A stretch of 37,805 nt of DNA from an uncultured Clostridia bacterium (GTDB taxonomy: Bacteria; Bacillota; Clostridia; Oscillospirales; Oscillospiraceae): contig CAMEWZ010000002.1 of NCBI GenBank assembly GCA_945946745.1, positions 1 to 37,805 on the forward strand. Direction: 5' to 3'. Shown one piece after another: positions 36,901-37,805 of this stretch; position 1 is the stretch's first letter; every line of letters begins with the position of its first letter. The translations under genes and the position numbers were made by a program. The notes beneath the pieces were generated by a model that had not been told where the DNA came from, searched no databases, and saw only the letters and a program-made list of their open reading frames with translations.

Positions 36901-37532
36901 TCGCGGCGCTGGGCACGCCGAACCTGGGCGCCATTGAGGAATACGCCCGGATCAACGAACGCTACACGTATCTGGCGGAGCAGCGGGATGATGTGCTGAA
37001 TTCCAAGCGGGAGTTGGAGAGCGTCATCCGGGATATTACCAAGGAAATGACCACGATTTTTGTGACGGAATTCACCAAAATCGACCATTATTTCGGCCAG
37101 ACCTTCGAGGAAATGTTCGGCGGCGGCAAGGGACAGCTGATTTTGGAGGATCCGGAGGATCCCCTGGCCTGCGGCATCGAGATTCGGGTTCAGCCCCCCG
37201 GAAAGCAGGTCAAGACCATCACCCTGCTCTCCGGCGGCGAGAAGGCCTTCGTGGCTACGGCCCTGTACTTCGCCATTTTGAAGGTGCGCCCCACGCCCTT
37301 CTGTCTGCTGGACGAGATCGACGCGGCTTTGGATGACCGAAACGTGGAACGGTTTGCCAGCTACCTGCACAATTTGGCGAAAAAGACCCAGTTTATCGTC
37401 ATTACCCACCGCCGGGGCACCATGGAATCTGCGGATGTGCTCTACGGTGTCACCATGCAGGAGCAGGGCGTGAGTAAGCTGCTGCGGCTGGATTTGAACC
37501 AGATGGAGCAGTATTTGGGAATTGTGGAATGA
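33960..37532 (+). CDS. smc: Chromosome segregation protein SMC (GTG start)
   Basis: [17 protein letters not shown], Walker A [23 protein letters not shown], long coiled coils, hinge (FVGIASQLV...[11 protein letters not shown]-type region), signature [19 protein letters not shown], Walker B [13 protein letters not shown]. 1190 aa. Confidence 0.98.
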   Translation: [1190 protein letters not shown]

Positions 37533-37547
37533 CCTGGAAATCCATCC

Positions 37548-37660
37548 GTCATTGCGAGGAGCGAAGCGACGTGGTAATCCGTTTTCTCTTTGCGGTGTAG
37601 GAAAGCGTATCAAAAATAGAGCGGATTGCCACACCAGTGTGCGCACTGGTTCGCAATGAC
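37548..37660. repeat. Dispersed-type intergenic repeat (MITE/REP-like) with 10-bp terminal inverted repeats
   Basis: GTCATTGCGA...TCGCAATGAC termini, inner GGTAATCCG/CGGATTGCC near-inverted arms and an internal ACCAGTG-TGCG-CACTGGT hairpin. Confidence 0.82.
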
Positions 37661-37711
37661 AGGATAATTGCAGGCTGGGTGCGCATTACCGGCTTGTGTG
37701 AAAGGAAAAAC

Positions 37712-37805
37712 ATGGGATTTTTTGACAAGATCAAAGCCGGACTGACCAAGACCCGGGACGCGCTGAGCGATACTCTGGGCAGCGTTTTTTCCGGGTTTTC
37801 CGAAA
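37712..37805 (+). CDS. ftsY: Signal recognition particle receptor FtsY, N-terminus (truncated by window end)
   Basis: MGFFDKIKAGLTKTRDALSDTLGSVFSGFSE is the typical FtsY N-terminus, directly downstream of smc as in many Firmicutes. RBS AAAGGAAA. Confidence 0.9.
   Translation, partial: MGFFDKIKAGLTKTRDALSDTLGSVFSGFSE

Noticed and set aside
35364-37646. 760-aa antisense ORF opposite smc
   Set aside because: smc is unambiguous on the + strand. The antisense product is low-complexity (L/Q/H/G-rich) with no domain motifs, an expected artefact of GC-rich codon bias.
1-37805. Phage, transposase, toxin-antitoxin, defence system, tRNA or rRNA genes
   Set aside because: No motifs for integrases, transposases, restriction enzymes, cas proteins or structural RNAs were found in any supported frame.

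Overview
This 37.8-kb window looks like a Gram-positive (Clostridia-like) genome. All supported genes are on the + strand. Bases 1 to ~33.7 kb hold a very large cell-surface polysaccharide cluster. It contains the tail of a FlaA1/CapD-type dehydratase, a PglC/WcaJ-like priming sugar-phosphate transferase and an SDR reductase/epimerase. It also has a CapE-CapF-CapG (FnlABC-like) UDP-L-FucNAc module with a WbuB-like GT4, a candidate Wzy polymerase, a LicD-family transferase, a Wzx flippase, a polysaccharide deacetylase and a Wzm/Wzt-type ABC exporter. About 20 glycosyltransferases are present (GT4, GT2, GT32-like, GT10 fucosyltransferase-like, GtrII-like). An internal terminator plus promoter at ~15.70-15.77 kb splits the locus into a Wzx/Wzy half and an ABC-exporter half. 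The cluster ends in a strong terminator at ~33.84 kb. Housekeeping smc and the start of ftsY follow, separated by a dispersed-type inverted-repeat element. The points most worth following up are the two export routes in one locus, the GT10 fucosyltransferase paired with a GtrII-like membrane glycosyltransferase, the predicted QuiNAc/FucNAc priming module, an unexplained perfect 11-bp inverted repeat at 27292-27323, and the GT2 paralogue array. Everything was read by eye from the sequence and supplied translations. No database searches were run, so substrate assignments are inferences.
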